Positions 8,889 through 18,399 of a stretch of 64,000 bases of DNA are shown here, one piece after another. The notes under the pieces are model-generated. The model worked only from the letters and a program-made list of their open reading frames with translations, had not been told where the DNA came from and searched no databases. Each line of letters begins with the position of its first letter. Within the stretch, counting starts at the first letter, position 1. The stretch comes from Roseivirga sp. (GTDB taxonomy: Bacteria; Bacteroidota; Bacteroidia; Cytophagales; Cyclobacteriaceae). The stretch is taken from NCBI GenBank assembly GCA_018402485.1, contig JAGYIY010000002.1, positions 248,001-312,000 of the forward strand, given 5' to 3'. Both the position numbers and the translations under genes were made by a program.

Positions 8889-10493
8889 TTAGCTAAAATA
8901 GATCCAAATAGCAAAAATAATAAGGACAAGCAAAACCGTGAGTATGGTATCATTTCTTTTACCTGCTGATGGTATTTTTACATTTTTATTGTAGGTAATA
9001 CCTTCCACTTGTGCTGGCAATGGGGCATCGTAGAACAGGGAAACCACGATTAACAGCGTACAACTAACGATGAATAAGAAGATTGCAAAATGTAAGAAGT
9101 TAATGGTGGCAAAACTATACAGGAACGTACCTTCGGACAACTCACTTTTGTTGAGTTCCATAACAAAACGAAAGGCACCAATGAAAAAACCGCTCCATAA
9201 GGCTGCCATCGCTCCCTTTGCATTCAATCGTTTAAAGAAGATGCCTAATAAAAAAACCGCGGCAATTGGAGGAGCTATGTAACCTTGAACACTTTGTAAA
9301 TAAACAAAAAGCTGATCTGAAACATTTTCCATAAAGGGTATCCATGCCAAACCTATACCCACCATGATAACGGTAGCTATCTGACCAATGCGCACCAAAT
9401 TCCTTTCTGAAGTTTCCGGTTTCCAACGCTTGTAAACATCAATGGTAAACAACGTAGAACAGGAATTGAAGACAGAAGATAAGGAACTCATCAAAGCGGC
9501 CAATAAGCCAGCAATCACGAGGCCTCTCAGCCCAGCAGGAACCATGTTTTGAACCATCACAATTAAGGCTTGATCGTTATCTTCTAGGGCAAAAACGCCT
9601 TTTTGAGACAGAGCATAAGCAATGATACCTGGCAAAACAAAGAGAAAAACAGGCAACATTTTTAAAAAACCACCGAAAATGGTTCCCTTCCGCGCCTGTT
9701 CAATATTGCGCGCCGATAGCACTCTTTGCACAATGTACTGGTCGGTACACCAATACCAAACGCTCAAAATGGGTGCACCAAATAAAATGCCTGTCCACGG
9801 AAAATCAGGGTGATTCATAGGCTGCCACATATCAAAAAAACCATCATCTACCGAAGCTTCCAAAGCACCCCAACCTCCCAATTCACTCAAACCAAAGAAA
9901 GTTACAGCTATAGAACCCCCAATCAGTACAAACATTTGGATCATATCGGTGTAGAGCACCGCCTTTAATCCACCGAATACGGTGTAAATACCTGTAGCAA
10001 TAACAATGATAAATGCACCGGTCCAAAAACCCACTCCAATGGCGGTAAAGACAATGCCTCCGGCCGCGATGGTCACAGATATTTTAGTGAGGATGTAAGC
10101 AATGATAGATATCCATGTTAAATAAGTTCTAGCCGAAGATGAATACCTTCTCTCTAAAAATTCTGGCATGGTAAAAACACCACTTTTGGCATAAAATGGC
10201 ACGAAAACCCAGCCTAGTAACAGCAGCATAAAACCGGCAAGGATTTCAAACTGACCTACAGCAACTCCAGAAGATGCACCGCTGCCTGCCAGTCCTACCA
10301 AATGTTCGGAACCAATATTGGAAGCAAAAAGCGATGCACCGATCACAAACCACCCCACATTTTTACCTCCTAAAAAATAATCGGAAGAAGATGCGTTTAC
10401 TTTCTCCTTAAAAGTGGCCCAAGCAGCAATACCAAAAACGATCAGGAAATATCCGATTAAGAAGACATAATCAAGACTTACAAGACTTACCAT
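8889..10493 (-). CDS. Sodium:solute symporter (SSS family, sugar-transporter-like)
   Basis: 534 aa; SSDYFLGGKNVGWFVIGASLFASNIGSEHLVGLAGSGA, GGLKAVLYTDMIQ. Confidence 0.9.
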   Translation of the reverse strand: MVSLVSLDYVFLIGYFLIVFGIAAWATFKEKVNASSSDYFLGGKNVGWFVIGASLFASNIGSEHLVGLAGSGASSGVAVGQFEILAGFMLLLLGWVFVPFYAKSGVFTMPEFLERRYSSSARTYLTWISIIAYILTKISVTIAAGGIVFTAIGVGFWTGAFIIVIATGIYTVFGGLKAVLYTDMIQMFVLIGGSIAVTFFGLSELGGWGALEASVDDGFFDMWQPMNHPDFPWTGILFGAPILSVWYWCTDQYIVQRVLSARNIEQARKGTIFGGFLKMLPVFLFVLPGIIAYALSQKGVFALEDNDQALIVMVQNMVPAGLRGLVIAGLLAALMSSLSSVFNSCSTLFTIDVYKRWKPETSERNLVRIGQIATVIMVGIGLAWIPFMENVSDQLFVYLQSVQGYIAPPIAAVFLLGIFFKRLNAKGAMAALWSGFFIGAFRFVMELNKSELSEGTFLYSFATINFLHFAIFLFIVSCTLLIVVSLFYDAPLPAQVEGITYNKNVKIPSAGKRNDTILTVLLVLIIFAIWIYFS

Positions 10494-10530
10494 AGGCTCA
10501 AAAAGTTAAGTGCTTTACCGCACACCAAGT

Positions 10531-11328
10531 TTATTGATAGACACGAACATAATCAATTTCCATGCGGTTTGGAAAGATATCGTTTGCAACACCATATTTC
10601 CCACCCCAATTACCACCCACTGCTATGTTTAAGATGAGGTAGAAAGGATGATCAAAAGGCCATTCTTCAGTATTTTTATCTGTATTAACAAAAGAATGAT
10701 ACTTCTCATCATCTTTAAAAAAATCAATACGATCAGCCGTCCATTCCACAGCATACAAGTGAAAAGCATCGGAAATATCTGAAACCTGTATCGAATCGCC
10801 TTTTTGTGTTCCTTTCATATGATTGAATGCTTGGGTATGCACCGTACCATGCATCATGCCCTGATGGTAACCTACGTGCTCCATAATGTCTATTTCACCA
10901 CTTTTTGGCCATCCACCATATTTATTTTCTTGAGGGAGCATCCATATCGCTGGCCAATTGCCTTTACCTGCCGGTATTTTGGCCATAACTTCTACCCTGC
11001 CATATTGCCAAAAACCTTTGTCTTTTGTAATGAGTTTAGCTGAGGAATAAGCGCTGGTTTGCAAAGAATCATTCAGTGCGGTAATGATGAGCTTTCCGTC
11101 GCGTACCGTAACATTCTCCGGTCGATCACTATAATATTGTAATTCGTTGTTGCCAAAACCACAGATTTCAGGACATCCATCGCCTACATAGGCTGTCCAT
11201 TTAGAAGTGTCTAATTCATTCCCCTGAAATTCATCTTGCCAAACTAAGCTTCTTTCTTTCTGCCCGCATGCTAGTAAAAGCATCACGCATACAACAAGGG
11301 AAAAAAACAGTATAAAAATGCGTTTCAT
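10531..11328 (-). CDS. GH16 family glycosyl hydrolase (lipoprotein; beta-1,3-glucanase-like)
   Basis: GEIDIMEHVG catalytic motif, lipobox LLLACGQ; start adjusted from 11403 to MKRIFILFFSL. Confidence 0.9.
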   Translation of the reverse strand: MKRIFILFFSLVVCVMLLLACGQKERSLVWQDEFQGNELDTSKWTAYVGDGCPEICGFGNNELQYYSDRPENVTVRDGKLIITALNDSLQTSAYSSAKLITKDKGFWQYGRVEVMAKIPAGKGNWPAIWMLPQENKYGGWPKSGEIDIMEHVGYHQGMMHGTVHTQAFNHMKGTQKGDSIQVSDISDAFHLYAVEWTADRIDFFKDDEKYHSFVNTDKNTEEWPFDHPFYLILNIAVGGNWGGKYGVANDIFPNRMEIDYVRVYQ

Positions 11329-11390
11329 GACTAAGCCGTTAATTGAAGGTCTTTTTTGAGACCATTCGTTTAAATGATAAAATACCTTTT

Positions 11391-13559
11391 TTAGAGTGTC
11401 CATTCCAATCGAGCAGTGAGTCCTTCATTGACATTAGCACCTACAAATACTTCAAAATCACCGGGTTCCACAATCCATTTCCGATTTTCATTAAGCATCT
11501 GAAAGTCTTTTTCTTCTAATTTGAATTTGACCTTACAACTTTCGCCTGACGGTAAAGTCACTCTTTCAAAAGCTTTCAACGCTTTGGCCACTGGCGTAAT
11601 ACTTGCCTTGATGTCACTGATATAAAGTTGTACCACTTCTGTACCATCATATAATCCTGTGTTGGTTAGGTTCACGCAAACCTCCAAGCTATCGCCAGGT
11701 TCCATACATGTTTGGGAAAGTGTCAGGTCTGAAAGTTCAAATTTTGTATAGGTTAATCCATAGCCAAATGGAAATAGAGGTTCATTGGGAGTGTCTCTAT
11801 ATTTCGATAAGTAAATGCGCTCTGAAGCAGGTTCATCGTAATTTCCCAAATAGGGTCTGCCTGTCCGCTTCATTTGATAATGAATGGGGATTTGTCCAAC
11901 GGCATTTGGGAAGGTCATGGGGAGCTTTCCTGAAGGTACAACATCGCCGACCAGCACATCGCCGACTGCGTGGCCTGCCTCCGAGCCTGGCGACCATATG
12001 ACCATTAGGGCATCTGCCTCTTCAGCCAATTCAGGAACCACAAGCGGACGTCCGCAAGAAAGGAGAACGATTACTGGTTTGCCTAATTCTTTTATTTCTC
12101 TAAAAAGCTCTAACTGATTATCAGGGAGACCAAGTTCCGCTCTGGAGGCTGCCTCACCATTCATTACAGCACTTTCTCCGAGTACCATCACTACCACATC
12201 TGATTGCTTAGCGATTTCTTTTGCCAGAGGAAAATGTTTTGTGGTAGAATGATACAGTTCGCATCCCTGCGCAAACAGAACATCTAAACCAGCCTCTTCA
12301 AGGCCTTCCTTGATGGTAACAGGATCATCAGGTTCTGCAAAAAATGACCAAGTACCATTCATATCCGGAGCATTATCGGCCAAAGGACCAATCAATGCCA
12401 CTTTCAAGCTTTTTTTCAAGGGCAGCATACTACCCTCATTCTTTAATAAAACAAAACTTTGCTGTGCCATTTGGCGAGCAACAGATAAATGATCCTTGGT
12501 TTTGAGCTCCAGTTTTTCCCTTTCACGGTTGCCGTACCTGAATGGGTCATCAAAAAGCCCTAAATCGTTTTTGAGTTTTAAAATACGATAGACCGACTCA
12601 TCTAGCACACTTTCTTGAATCTTCCCTTCTTTGATGGCAGGGATTAAATATTTCAGATATCCTTCCGACATCATGTCTAAATCTGTTCCGGCCTGAAAAG
12701 ATTTCAAGGCTGCACCAGCTTCATTTTCAGCAGCACCATGAGCAGATACCTCGGCAATGGACCCCCAATCTGAAACCACAACGCCATCGAAGTTTAATTC
12801 CTTTCTTAAGAGTGTTTTTAATAACCATTCATTCGCAGTACAAGGAACTCCATTAAAATCATGAAAGGCGGTCATTACTGTGGCTGCACCTGCTTCAAGC
12901 GCCTTGAGATAAGGGGGCAAATAAGTGCTGCGAAATAAGTGCTCAGACATATCTACCGATTGGTAATCGCGACCACCTTCCGGAGCACCGTAAGCGGCCC
13001 AATGTTTAACACATGCTGCCATGGTGTCTGGCTTTGATAAATCATCTCCTTGGAAGCCTCTGACCCTTCGCTGTGCAATTAACCCACCTAAGTAAGGGTC
13101 TTCACCTGCGCCTTCGGCCACACGCCCCCACCTGGCATCTCTGCTAATATCGCACATAGGTGCAAAATTAAAATGGATACCTGCTGCTGTAGATTCTTTC
13201 GCAGCGATTTGGGCCGTACGTTCAATAAGCTCCAAATTCCAACTAGCCGCTTCTGCTAAAGGTATGGGGAAAACTGTTTTAAAACCATGAATGACATCGG
13301 CACCAATCAATAGTGGTATACCTAAACGACTTTCCCGCATGGCAATTTCCTGCAAACGATGAACGTAATCAGCACCGTATACATTGAAAAGACCGGTAAT
13401 TTCTCCATTTCTAATTTGATCATCAAATTTATCGGAGGTAGTGGGTTTCATTGTTGGGCCGGTAATGAACAAATCACCTACCACAAAGTTGAGTTGCCCC
13501 ACCTTTTCTGCCAATGTCATTTGTGCGATCAAGTCCAGAAGCGCGGGCACCTTACTCAT
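11391..13559 (-). CDS. bglX: GH3 beta-glucosidase
   Basis: 722 aa; VVSDWGSIAE nucleophile motif, KHWAAYGAPEGGRDYQSVDMSE, C-terminal fibronectin III-like domain. Confidence 0.93.
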   Translation of the reverse strand: MSKVPALLDLIAQMTLAEKVGQLNFVVGDLFITGPTMKPTTSDKFDDQIRNGEITGLFNVYGADYVHRLQEIAMRESRLGIPLLIGADVIHGFKTVFPIPLAEAASWNLELIERTAQIAAKESTAAGIHFNFAPMCDISRDARWGRVAEGAGEDPYLGGLIAQRRVRGFQGDDLSKPDTMAACVKHWAAYGAPEGGRDYQSVDMSEHLFRSTYLPPYLKALEAGAATVMTAFHDFNGVPCTANEWLLKTLLRKELNFDGVVVSDWGSIAEVSAHGAAENEAGAALKSFQAGTDLDMMSEGYLKYLIPAIKEGKIQESVLDESVYRILKLKNDLGLFDDPFRYGNREREKLELKTKDHLSVARQMAQQSFVLLKNEGSMLPLKKSLKVALIGPLADNAPDMNGTWSFFAEPDDPVTIKEGLEEAGLDVLFAQGCELYHSTTKHFPLAKEIAKQSDVVVMVLGESAVMNGEAASRAELGLPDNQLELFREIKELGKPVIVLLSCGRPLVVPELAEEADALMVIWSPGSEAGHAVGDVLVGDVVPSGKLPMTFPNAVGQIPIHYQMKRTGRPYLGNYDEPASERIYLSKYRDTPNEPLFPFGYGLTYTKFELSDLTLSQTCMEPGDSLEVCVNLTNTGLYDGTEVVQLYISDIKASITPVAKALKAFERVTLPSGESCKVKFKLEEKDFQMLNENRKWIVEPGDFEVFVGANVNEGLTARLEWTL

Positions 13560-13564
13560 TGGGT

Positions 13565-14800
13565 TTATTTCTTTTCGTAAACTCTAATGTAATCGAGAAT
13601 AAATTGTTCTCGATTTGCATTTGGCGATATTTCACCACCCATTCCGCCACCCATCGCTAAGTTAACAATCAAATTTTGGGGTTTATCAAATGGCCATTCT
13701 AATTCATCACCTGTTTTGTCATAGGTATAATAATGCTCGCCATCTACAGCCGCAAAAACACCCTCAGGAGTCCATTCTATGCTATAGGTGTGAAACGTAT
13801 CTACCATATCCTCAACATCTGTTACTGCAGTTATGTGGGTACCTTCTTTAAAATAATACTTACGCGTATGGCAAGATCCATGGTTCATTCCATTTCCGGT
13901 TACATCATCAATTTCACTACCTACACATTCCAGTACATCAATTTCACCACAATAAGGCCATGAAAGTTCATCACGGTAGCTATCCCCCAATAACCAACCG
14001 GCTGCCCAAGTGCCATCTATGGCAGGCACTTTGGCCCTGAATTCAATTTTACCGTATAAAAAACTTACTTTACCTCTTGTGGTCAGTCTGGCAGATGTCC
14101 AAGGTTGATCCATATCGTCTTTTCGAGCTTCAATGATAAGGTTGCCATCTTCAAGCCGGGCATTTTCCGTTCTTTCAGCTGTATAGTATTGTGGTTCATT
14201 ATTTCCCCAACCCCAGTTACCTACATCGTATGTCCATTTAGAAGCGTCTGGTAAGCCAGTGCCCTCAAATTCGTCCGACCAGACCAGCTCCCAATCTGTT
14301 CCTTCCACAGATTGCTCCAAAACCACAGGCGTATCTTGATGATCAATCATCTTGGTAATGTGAATAGCTTCCACCTCTACACCACTGAGATGCAATTTAA
14401 CAGGATGATTGCCTGCACTCAAGGGACTACCATCTCTTGATACTTTATAAAAAGCATCACCATCGACCGCTACGACACCTGTGACATTATAAGTTCTTCC
14501 GTCTGGGTTATCGTAATAATCTTCTAACCACACTTGGCCCTCTCCCTTAACTGAAAAAGCAATATTGTACCGTCCGGTTTCCTTGATTTCCAAGTGATAG
14601 GTTGCCCAAGCCTCATTGACTGCTGACACACCTTTATCCGTTTGGGTTATTCCATCAGAAGAGGTATCAAATGCACTTGCTGCAATGGTGTAAATCGGAT
14701 CATTGGGTGATTCTTTTTGCTCGGTATTGACACAAGAAACACTTAAAAAGGCTAAAATAACGATACCAAATAAAGAGATATGGCGTTTCATATTATTCAC
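13565..14800 (-). CDS. GH16 family glycosyl hydrolase with N-terminal CBM-like module (lipoprotein)
   Basis: GEIDVLECVG motif; N-terminal beta-rich module (GRYNIAFSVKGEGQVWLEDYY...LHLSGVEVEAIHITKM); lipobox FLSVSCVN. Confidence 0.9.
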   Translation of the reverse strand: MNNMKRHISLFGIVILAFLSVSCVNTEQKESPNDPIYTIAASAFDTSSDGITQTDKGVSAVNEAWATYHLEIKETGRYNIAFSVKGEGQVWLEDYYDNPDGRTYNVTGVVAVDGDAFYKVSRDGSPLSAGNHPVKLHLSGVEVEAIHITKMIDHQDTPVVLEQSVEGTDWELVWSDEFEGTGLPDASKWTYDVGNWGWGNNEPQYYTAERTENARLEDGNLIIEARKDDMDQPWTSARLTTRGKVSFLYGKIEFRAKVPAIDGTWAAGWLLGDSYRDELSWPYCGEIDVLECVGSEIDDVTGNGMNHGSCHTRKYYFKEGTHITAVTDVEDMVDTFHTYSIEWTPEGVFAAVDGEHYYTYDKTGDELEWPFDKPQNLIVNLAMGGGMGGEISPNANREQFILDYIRVYEKK

Positions 14801-16358
14801 TTTTGATCAATATTTTCTCAAGTTCTTCTAAGCTCTTTCCTTTGGTTTCAGGTAGTCTCCTAACTATAAAAATTAGACCTAAGAAAGCCAATACACCATA
14901 AATAAAGAAGGTTATGGCACTGCCAAAGGTGGATAGTTCCCATGGGAAGATAAACTGTACACCAGCACTAACAGCAGAGTTGACAAAGCCCACTAAAGAA
15001 ATGGCGATTCCTCTTACGCTTAGTGGAAATAATTCTGAGAACAAAACCCACATCACAGGGCCTAGGGAGATGGCAAAGGAAGCGACAAAACCTATAATCC
15101 CTATCAGAATAAGTGTGGGATTTATATTTATTGCTGCTGTGATTAGCTCTGATTCAAATGCTTTGGCTCGCACAGAGCCTAATACTGCCCTGATCTCATT
15201 TTTGTAGTTGACGTCATTATCAAAGTTCTGGCCAGCCAATACAGAAATTTCTGTGCGCACTTGAGGATCAGAAATTTGATCTATTTTCTCTTGACTTAAA
15301 CGATAAGTGGCTGAATTAAATCCATAGGCTAAGATGAACATGAAAATAGCAATGCCCGATACACCTACGATCAATAAAGGTTTTCTACCCAAACGATCAA
15401 TAAAAACCATGGCCAAAATTGTAAACACAAGGTTTGTAATTCCGACCAAAATGGCCTGAACAAATGAAGCATCGGTACCAATACCCGACTGTTCAAAAAT
15501 CATGGGTGCATAAAAGAAGACAGCATTGATGCCAGTAATCTGCTGTAGGACCCCGATGACCAAGCCAATGATCAGTACAAGCCGGAAGGCAGGTTTAAAC
15601 ACTGTTGTCATTGGCGTTTTGGGCTTGTTTTCATCTGCCTTGATGGCCAAACGAATCGCAACCATATCTTCTTCTACTTGATGCTTAGAGGCGAACTTGA
15701 GCATTACCTCCTGTGCCTCATCCACTCTTCCTTTCATGATCAACCAACGCGGGCTACGAGGCACCCAAGCTAGACCGATGTAATAAAAAACGGCTGGAAA
15801 AGCTTCTACACCCAACATCCATCTCCAGTTATATTGGTCAATTCCTAGAGATTGCACCCAATGAAGATCTGAATCTCCTAAAGACAAGATAAGGTAATTA
15901 CTAAAAAATGCTAAGGAGATCCCGACAACGATATTCAATTGGTTAAAAGAAACAAGCTTACCACGTTCTTTCGGTAAAGCGATTTCCGCAATATACATTG
16001 GCGCTAGGATTAAGGAAGCACCTACACCCAGACCACCGATCATCCGGAAAATGAGAAAAAGTATAAAGTTTGGGGCTAAAGCTGACCCTATAGCCGAAAC
16101 AGCAAAAATAAGCGCACACGCCTTGAGCAATACCCTTCTGCCAAAACGATCGCTTAAAGGCCCCGAGACCATCATAGCGAGTGATGCCACGATCGTTAAA
16201 GAACCCACGGAAAAACCCAATTGAAGGTCTGTTAAGGCAAATTCAACTTGAATGAATTTGTTGACACCGGAAATGACTGATGCATCAAACCCCATCAAAA
16301 GACCACCAAGTGCTACTATCGCAGCAATCTTTGCGGTGAAACTAGCTTGTCTTGTCAT
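14793..16358 (-). CDS. MFS sugar transporter (sugar porter family)
   Basis: PLSDRFGRRVLL, RMIGGLGVGASLILAPMYIAEIALPKERGKLVSFNQL, IDRLGRKPLL, RRLPETKGKSLEELE. Confidence 0.93.
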   Translation of the reverse strand: MTRQASFTAKIAAIVALGGLLMGFDASVISGVNKFIQVEFALTDLQLGFSVGSLTIVASLAMMVSGPLSDRFGRRVLLKACALIFAVSAIGSALAPNFILFLIFRMIGGLGVGASLILAPMYIAEIALPKERGKLVSFNQLNIVVGISLAFFSNYLILSLGDSDLHWVQSLGIDQYNWRWMLGVEAFPAVFYYIGLAWVPRSPRWLIMKGRVDEAQEVMLKFASKHQVEEDMVAIRLAIKADENKPKTPMTTVFKPAFRLVLIIGLVIGVLQQITGINAVFFYAPMIFEQSGIGTDASFVQAILVGITNLVFTILAMVFIDRLGRKPLLIVGVSGIAIFMFILAYGFNSATYRLSQEKIDQISDPQVRTEISVLAGQNFDNDVNYKNEIRAVLGSVRAKAFESELITAAININPTLILIGIIGFVASFAISLGPVMWVLFSELFPLSVRGIAISLVGFVNSAVSAGVQFIFPWELSTFGSAITFFIYGVLAFLGLIFIVRRLPETKGKSLEELEKILIKSE

Positions 16359-16382
16359 AGGTAGCCTGAGTCGATTAAATGA

Positions 16383-17237
16383 TTATTGAAATACCCGAAT
16401 ATAATCTACAATGAAATGCTGAGGAAAAGAGGTGGAAGTACTTGGAGAACCAGGCCAATTCCCACCAACGGCTAAGTTAAGGATAAAAAAGAAGGGTTTT
16501 CTAAATTCATCTAATTCAGCAGGGGATGTATCTATCGTATGATATACTTCATCGTTTACTAACCATCGAATTTGATTCTCTGTCCAAATAACGGAGTAGA
16601 CATGAAATTCGTCACTGTACGTGCCAGTAGCGCGTGTTTTGCTACCGCCAAACTCGGCATGTTGACCTTGATTTTGCCAATGCACTGTGCCATGTACTGT
16701 ATTTTCTCTGCCATTACCTCCCACCATTTCCATGATGTCGATCTCCCCACTTGCAGGCCAACCGACAGAAGAGAAGTTCGTTCCCAGCATCCAGATAGCA
16801 GGCCATAGGCCCTGTCCTCTGGGAAGTGCGGCACGCACGTCTATTCGGCCATAACGAAAATTCTTTTTTCCCATCGTCACCAAGCGAGAAGAAGTATATT
16901 GACTTGAGCCAACCGATTCTTTTTTCGCTGTAATGACTAGATGACCTTCTTGAAGACTGGTATTTTCCTCACGGTAATATTGTAATTCATTATTGCCCCA
17001 TCCGTTGTTACCCGTGCCCGTTTCGAAAGACCAATGATTACGGTTTAAAGAAGTTCCGCTAAAATCCTCTTCCCAAGTTAATGTAAGGTTAGGGTACGAA
17101 TTAGGAGAAACATAACCAGTAGCTGGAATTTCTATCTCTGAACCAACAGGAACAGGGTTAGGTGTTGGTTCATCAGAACCACCGCAACTAGAAAGGAGGA
17201 ACAAGATTAAGATCAGTAATGACGGGTATAATCTCAT
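16383..17237 (-). CDS. GH16 family glycosyl hydrolase (lipoprotein; laminarinase-like)
   Basis: GEIDIMEMVGGN motif; lipoprotein signal MRLYPSLLILILFLLSSCGG; start adjusted from 17342. Confidence 0.9.
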   Translation of the reverse strand: MRLYPSLLILILFLLSSCGGSDEPTPNPVPVGSEIEIPATGYVSPNSYPNLTLTWEEDFSGTSLNRNHWSFETGTGNNGWGNNELQYYREENTSLQEGHLVITAKKESVGSSQYTSSRLVTMGKKNFRYGRIDVRAALPRGQGLWPAIWMLGTNFSSVGWPASGEIDIMEMVGGNGRENTVHGTVHWQNQGQHAEFGGSKTRATGTYSDEFHVYSVIWTENQIRWLVNDEVYHTIDTSPAELDEFRKPFFFILNLAVGGNWPGSPSTSTSFPQHFIVDYIRVFQ

Positions 17238-17314
17238 AAGGCTTGGATAAAAATAGGCGCCCACCAACCCTAATTGCTGAGTATGGTGGGCACCTGAATG
17301 AATATGTATTGATC

Positions 17315-18226
17315 TTACTTTTTCTCGAGCAAATAAGTCCAATGTACCATAAAACCATTGCCATCTGCATCGAATGCAATGCGTAACTCCATATCGGTTT
17401 CGCTCACACTAGCCACCTCATAAGTTACCCTTGAAGGGTATGCATCGCTGGCAACATGATTACCCAATTCACCCAAATTTGTTACTTTAGGTAAACCTAT
17501 GTAAGCACCAATTCCATTAACAACAAAATTGGTTCCGTCAAAAGTATAGGTGTAAGAACCACTACCATCAAACGGAGCAATGGGTGTACCACAAGAGTCT
17601 CCTCCACCTTGCCAAGCTTCTAGGAAAGTTGCACCCTGCATAGCAATGGTGAAAGTACCATCTGAATTGAAAGTCCATTCGTCGTCGAAAAAGCAATCTC
17701 TAACACCAGTTACTTCTGCTAAAGGTACGCCCCACCATTCTCCACTGCCTGAGGCTGGTCCAACTTTTAGCGCACCTTGAACAGGTTTCATTACCCAGGT
17801 TCCGGTAATGTCTGGTAAAGCACTCACCACATTCACTTCTGTAGTAGCTGTTGCAGAGTTTCCATTCGAATCAAAAACGGTTGCATTAAAAAGATGATTA
17901 CCAGCAGGTAGTGGTGAAGAGGTTATGGTTACTTCATCATTATCGCCTGTAAGCTCCTCACTTCCAGAAACTACACTAGCACCTCCTGAAGTAATATTCC
18001 AATCTACAGATGCAAGTGTACTGATTGAACTTCCTTCAAGTCCGTCATTGAAACTCAAGCTAATAGAAAAATTATCTCCTTCTACAAGACCGGAATTAAT
18101 GCCATCGATTGTAACCGTTGGATCTGAGTCTATAAGCACTAAATCTGCTCTGTCGTCTTCACAGGCAGCCACCATTACAACAAGTGCGAGTGCTGTAAGG
18201 GCCAATTTGATTTGTGTTTTCATCAT
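17315..18226 (-). CDS. Lipoprotein with N-terminal Ig/PKD-like region, probable glycan-locus surface protein
   Basis: Lipobox MVAACEDD; Ig-like repeat region, then lipocalin-like ITGTWVMKP...WTFNSDGTFTI; first gene of the GH operon. Confidence 0.6.
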   Translation of the reverse strand: MMKTQIKLALTALALVVMVAACEDDRADLVLIDSDPTVTIDGINSGLVEGDNFSISLSFNDGLEGSSISTLASVDWNITSGGASVVSGSEELTGDNDEVTITSSPLPAGNHLFNATVFDSNGNSATATTEVNVVSALPDITGTWVMKPVQGALKVGPASGSGEWWGVPLAEVTGVRDCFFDDEWTFNSDGTFTIAMQGATFLEAWQGGGDSCGTPIAPFDGSGSYTYTFDGTNFVVNGIGAYIGLPKVTNLGELGNHVASDAYPSRVTYEVASVSETDMELRIAFDADGNGFMVHWTYLLEKK

Positions 18227-18285
18227 TCTTCTATTTTTTTCACCTCAAAGTCCGACCTTCTTTACAAAGGAGCAAATAATTAGGT

Positions 18286-18332
18286 ACTACAATAACTCTA
18301 CATGTATTTCGTCTGCACTACTACAATAACTC
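18286..18332. promoter_or_regulatory. Pair of 13-bp direct repeats ACTACAATAACTC, 34 bp apart
   Basis: Exact copies at 18286-18298 and 18320-18332 in the divergent intergenic region between the GH operon and its putative regulator. Confidence 0.6.
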
Positions 18333-18399
18333 AACACAATCAAAATAAAAATGCTATATTCGTGTTTTAAAGGCTATTTGATGAAATACAACATTACAC

